From positions 1 to 48,929 of the forward strand of contig BJGX01000003.1 in the NCBI GenBank assembly GCA_014191035.1: a stretch of DNA of 48,929 nt, given 5' to 3'. This stretch comes from Candidatus Saccharimonadota bacterium (lineage in GTDB: Bacteria > Patescibacteriota > Saccharimonadia > CAILAD01 > BJGX01). The notes under the pieces are model-generated. The model was not told the DNA's origin. It saw nothing but the letters and a program-made list of their open reading frames with translations, and ran no database searches. Positions 48,101 through 48,929 of the stretch are shown here, in pieces. Each line of letters begins with the position of its first letter. Position 1 is the first letter of the stretch. The translations under genes were made by a program, and so were the position numbers.

Positions 48101-48928
48101 GGCGCCAGACGAAGTGGAGATGAAGCAAAAGAAGCCGAATTCCTAGTAATATCTGCAGTTGGTGGTGGAGGTCCATTCTGCAGTACATACAATTACATAC
48201 TCACAAACATTTACGCAACAGACCAGGGCGATCCTAACCAATGCAGTAACGGTGCAGGCTACAACTTCAATTCCGCAGGCATAAACATAAATAATGGCAA
48301 TGTAGATAGGGTGGTTGGTGGAACGAAGCAAGCCTTCGCAGATAATGGCGCAAACTCAAGCTCCACCCCAAGCGCCTGTAATGCCAATGGCATAGCTACT
48401 GCAACAGTAACCACGATACCAACCACAATATCCACAGACTGCTCCGGGGGAGTTATCTACAAATTAAATTCCAACACTCTCACAGCTACAACAATACAAA
48501 AAGGCAGAGTAACAATTTTTGTTGAAGGTGACCTTTCAATTAATGATTCAATTCAATACGCAAACACAGCCTATGCAGATCCAAAGCAAGTACCAAATTT
48601 GGCAATAGTAGTTAGTGGAAATGTTAACATTAGCAGTTCGGTCACAAGAATTGATGCCGCAATATATTCTGGCGGCACAATAAATACTTGTAACAACAAC
48701 CCTCAGAACTGCTCAACTGCCCAATTAAAGGTTAATGGCTCACTATCTTCCAAGAACGGATTTAATTTCAACAAAACATTCATTAATGATTCTAGAATAC
48801 CAGCAGAACTAATAGTCCTAGCCCCACAGAACATACTATTCCCACCTCCAGGAATTGAAGGAAGATACTTCTACGATGACGCCGACAGTTACAAACTAGA
48901 TTCAGCAGAATACGATCCGAGATTTTAA
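45155..48928 (+). CDS. Large surface protein: PPIase/SurA-like, B-lectin and repeat domains
   Basis: 1257 residues. GTG 45155 is preferred because AAGAAGGG lies 5 nt upstream; GTG 45149 is also possible. One TM helix near residue 30-52 (PLIIIASALLALGLIVALVYSYF) anchors it. Residues ~60-340 resemble SurA/PrsA-type chaperones: ITNKEFKEIYNSYL, KKQVERKVADEVLLRLSLQSEAEKR, then a parvulin-like VGENTKPFKSKTGYWVIYRATGR. A middle beta-rich part follows. Residues ~583-690 are a bulb-type lectin domain with three sugar-binding motifs: MQTDGNFVLY, MQTDGNLKVF, MQNDGNLVIW. The last ~300 residues are the solenoid-like domain shared with the upstream gene. A role in attachment to a host or in surface assembly is inferred. 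Confidence 0.75.
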   Translation: MDQSNLPPSQEQASNNLKHRMPLPKNRKPLIIIASALLALGLIVALVYSYFNFLYKAPPAGFYAVLADQKITNKEFKEIYNSYLKFDESNASDGAKVDKKQVERKVADEVLLRLSLQSEAEKRNAQKCTDDVIKDRLKSRFEDAGGEQEYFDKLSAQYGWTREVTKHKECLDFYQETLAKSLIGSVELYGIYIRWDIAKGAQNQPADIQQKVDDYAKKRLETEYLPMFERGDTEKQISSKADIDPATVTQEQFDQRVLNIDRSPSRVLVLPQMNRATYSEFQQYEEGESELPYFENLKVGENTKPFKSKTGYWVIYRATGRTDAPYQSLEAMRADYIKKGSVAKSYFKLPEPVKPKNEDDPTRNFSLSVADQIINTLIPKANAVTANSVRCFTGGTIHNLPMTIQYKDKATGNDIQTSGAYPGPEMISTTNVQFPCADEPDPAAYAKYGVLVEYFAGAVAIKPAAIPAPTWNFGLSCYTGWDFRFKAPNGYNTLTAADYDDPNRFYLNLQYATSTTSGYYASGTPSTSPQDLYRIPTSLYSGIANGAKGFTIKVYFTKTPVNTNGTLRTTKMFFGKSADTNILASGSTLQAGESITSANGRYLARMQTDGNFVLYDKAYNQALFSTGTNGNPGAKVTMQTDGNLKVFSSTNAVLYTAPNPAPGKNTATAGSKLHMQNDGNLVIWNSTTTEFFWNTGFDRPNGVAQQFVPDVITNMNLQYVDFNSSNVVYQGTANPYTVTTLVQADGYKVKFDVPTGYRLASAFGSQPDGSFANGSGSNISCTGANNTGTCTKSAISIRTGQTFNLDLVFQLDAKGSLDDVCNKVYGAETDQWFSDRSTTKLANKDKAWGWVYDPSLPQTTAKGVTASNARIVFDEGKSNQASTVKLADEERANLLINDSTLKSIYHSFRAELPLEVFDGLSHKANLYMEKDLGNGTVLTFIESLDFTCGDKYYFPWLQTQKGDVVSDGKIVGQKISNNNNFLGARRSGDEAKEAEFLVISAVGGGGPFCSTYNYILTNIYATDQGDPNQCSNGAGYNFNSAGININNGNVDRVVGGTKQAFADNGANSSSTPSACNANGIATATVTTIPTTISTDCSGGVIYKLNSNTLTATTIQKGRVTIFVEGDLSINDSIQYANTAYADPKQVPNLAIVVSGNVNISSSVTRIDAAIYSGGTINTCNNNPQNCSTAQLKVNGSLSSKNGFNFNKTFINDSRIPAELIVLAPQNILFPPPGIEGRYFYDDADSYKLDSAEYDPRF

Positions 48929-48929
48929 G
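48093..48929 (+). repeat. 837-bp direct repeat, copy B
   Basis: Copy of 44261-45097, reaching the last base of the window. Its true right end cannot be seen. Confidence 0.92.

Noticed and set aside
1-48929. TGA recoded to glycine, as in some Patescibacteria
   Set aside because: TGA ends several genes in the expected place (for example at 713, 3831 and 22180), and I saw no conserved domain interrupted by in-frame TGA.
1-48929. CRISPR arrays, insertion sequences, inteins or group I introns
   Set aside because: No regular spacer repeats, transposase genes or interrupted conserved domains were seen; recA, dnaG and polA are continuous.

Overview
The window reads as one contig from a very small, fast-evolving bacterium of the Patescibacteria (CPR), most likely a Saccharibacteria (TM7)-like episymbiont. 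This is an inference from gene style: compact housekeeping genes, a short divergent Mur ligase, a DnaG without its zinc ligands, a degenerate DHH protein beside truB, large secreted proteins of unknown family, and TGA used as an ordinary stop. No rRNA is present to settle the taxonomy. The left edge cuts a gene, and the right edge coincides with the end of a long exact repeat, which suggests contig ends.

Layout. 1-8.8 kb: truncated membrane protein, dus, pyrH, trhO, HAD-like protein, a three-TM membrane protein, Mur ligase-like gene with a stray copy of its 3' end, a guanidino-group hydrolase, and a proline-rich membrane protein. 8.8-19.9 kb: replication, transcription and repair block (dnaG-rpoD, polA, mutM, holA, rpsT) with small unknown genes and a TrmB-like regulator. 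19.9-22.4 kb: a dense RNA island containing an unassigned structured RNA with its own promoter and terminator, two GC-rich mini-genes, a hammerhead ribozyme, tmRNA, tRNA-Lys and repeated pseudoknot and hairpin modules. 22.4-30.8 kb: DHH-like protein, truB, rpsO, pnp, UDG, RNase J, aquaporin. 31-37.7 kb: ftsK, RodZ-like, yajQ, recA, recX. 37.7-42.5 kb: PRC-barrel protein, tandem CxxC paralogues, rpsF-ssb-rpsR-efp, ychF. 42.6-48.9 kb: three cell-surface genes, two of which share an apparently identical 837-bp 3' end.

How genes work together. Groups follow conserved bacterial neighbourhoods: dnaG-rpoD, truB-rpsO-pnp, rpsF-ssb-rpsR with efp, and recA-recX. RNase J and PNPase give an RNA-decay pair. 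FtsK, the RodZ-like protein and the Mur ligase point to a walled dividing cell. The last operon looks like a secreted or adhesive surface apparatus with a PPIase-like/B-lectin protein.

Two gene classes stand out. Many housekeeping genes have a TATAAT-like -10 box ending only about 6-8 nt before the ATG and no Shine-Dalgarno sequence, the arrangement of leaderless mRNAs. Small lineage-specific genes instead have strong Shine-Dalgarno sequences and often GTG or TTG starts. The most unusual locus is the 20.4-22.4 kb RNA island, where a tmRNA pseudoknot appears to be copied into the 3' regions of two foreign-looking mini-genes, with a hammerhead ribozyme between the first mini-gene and the tmRNA.
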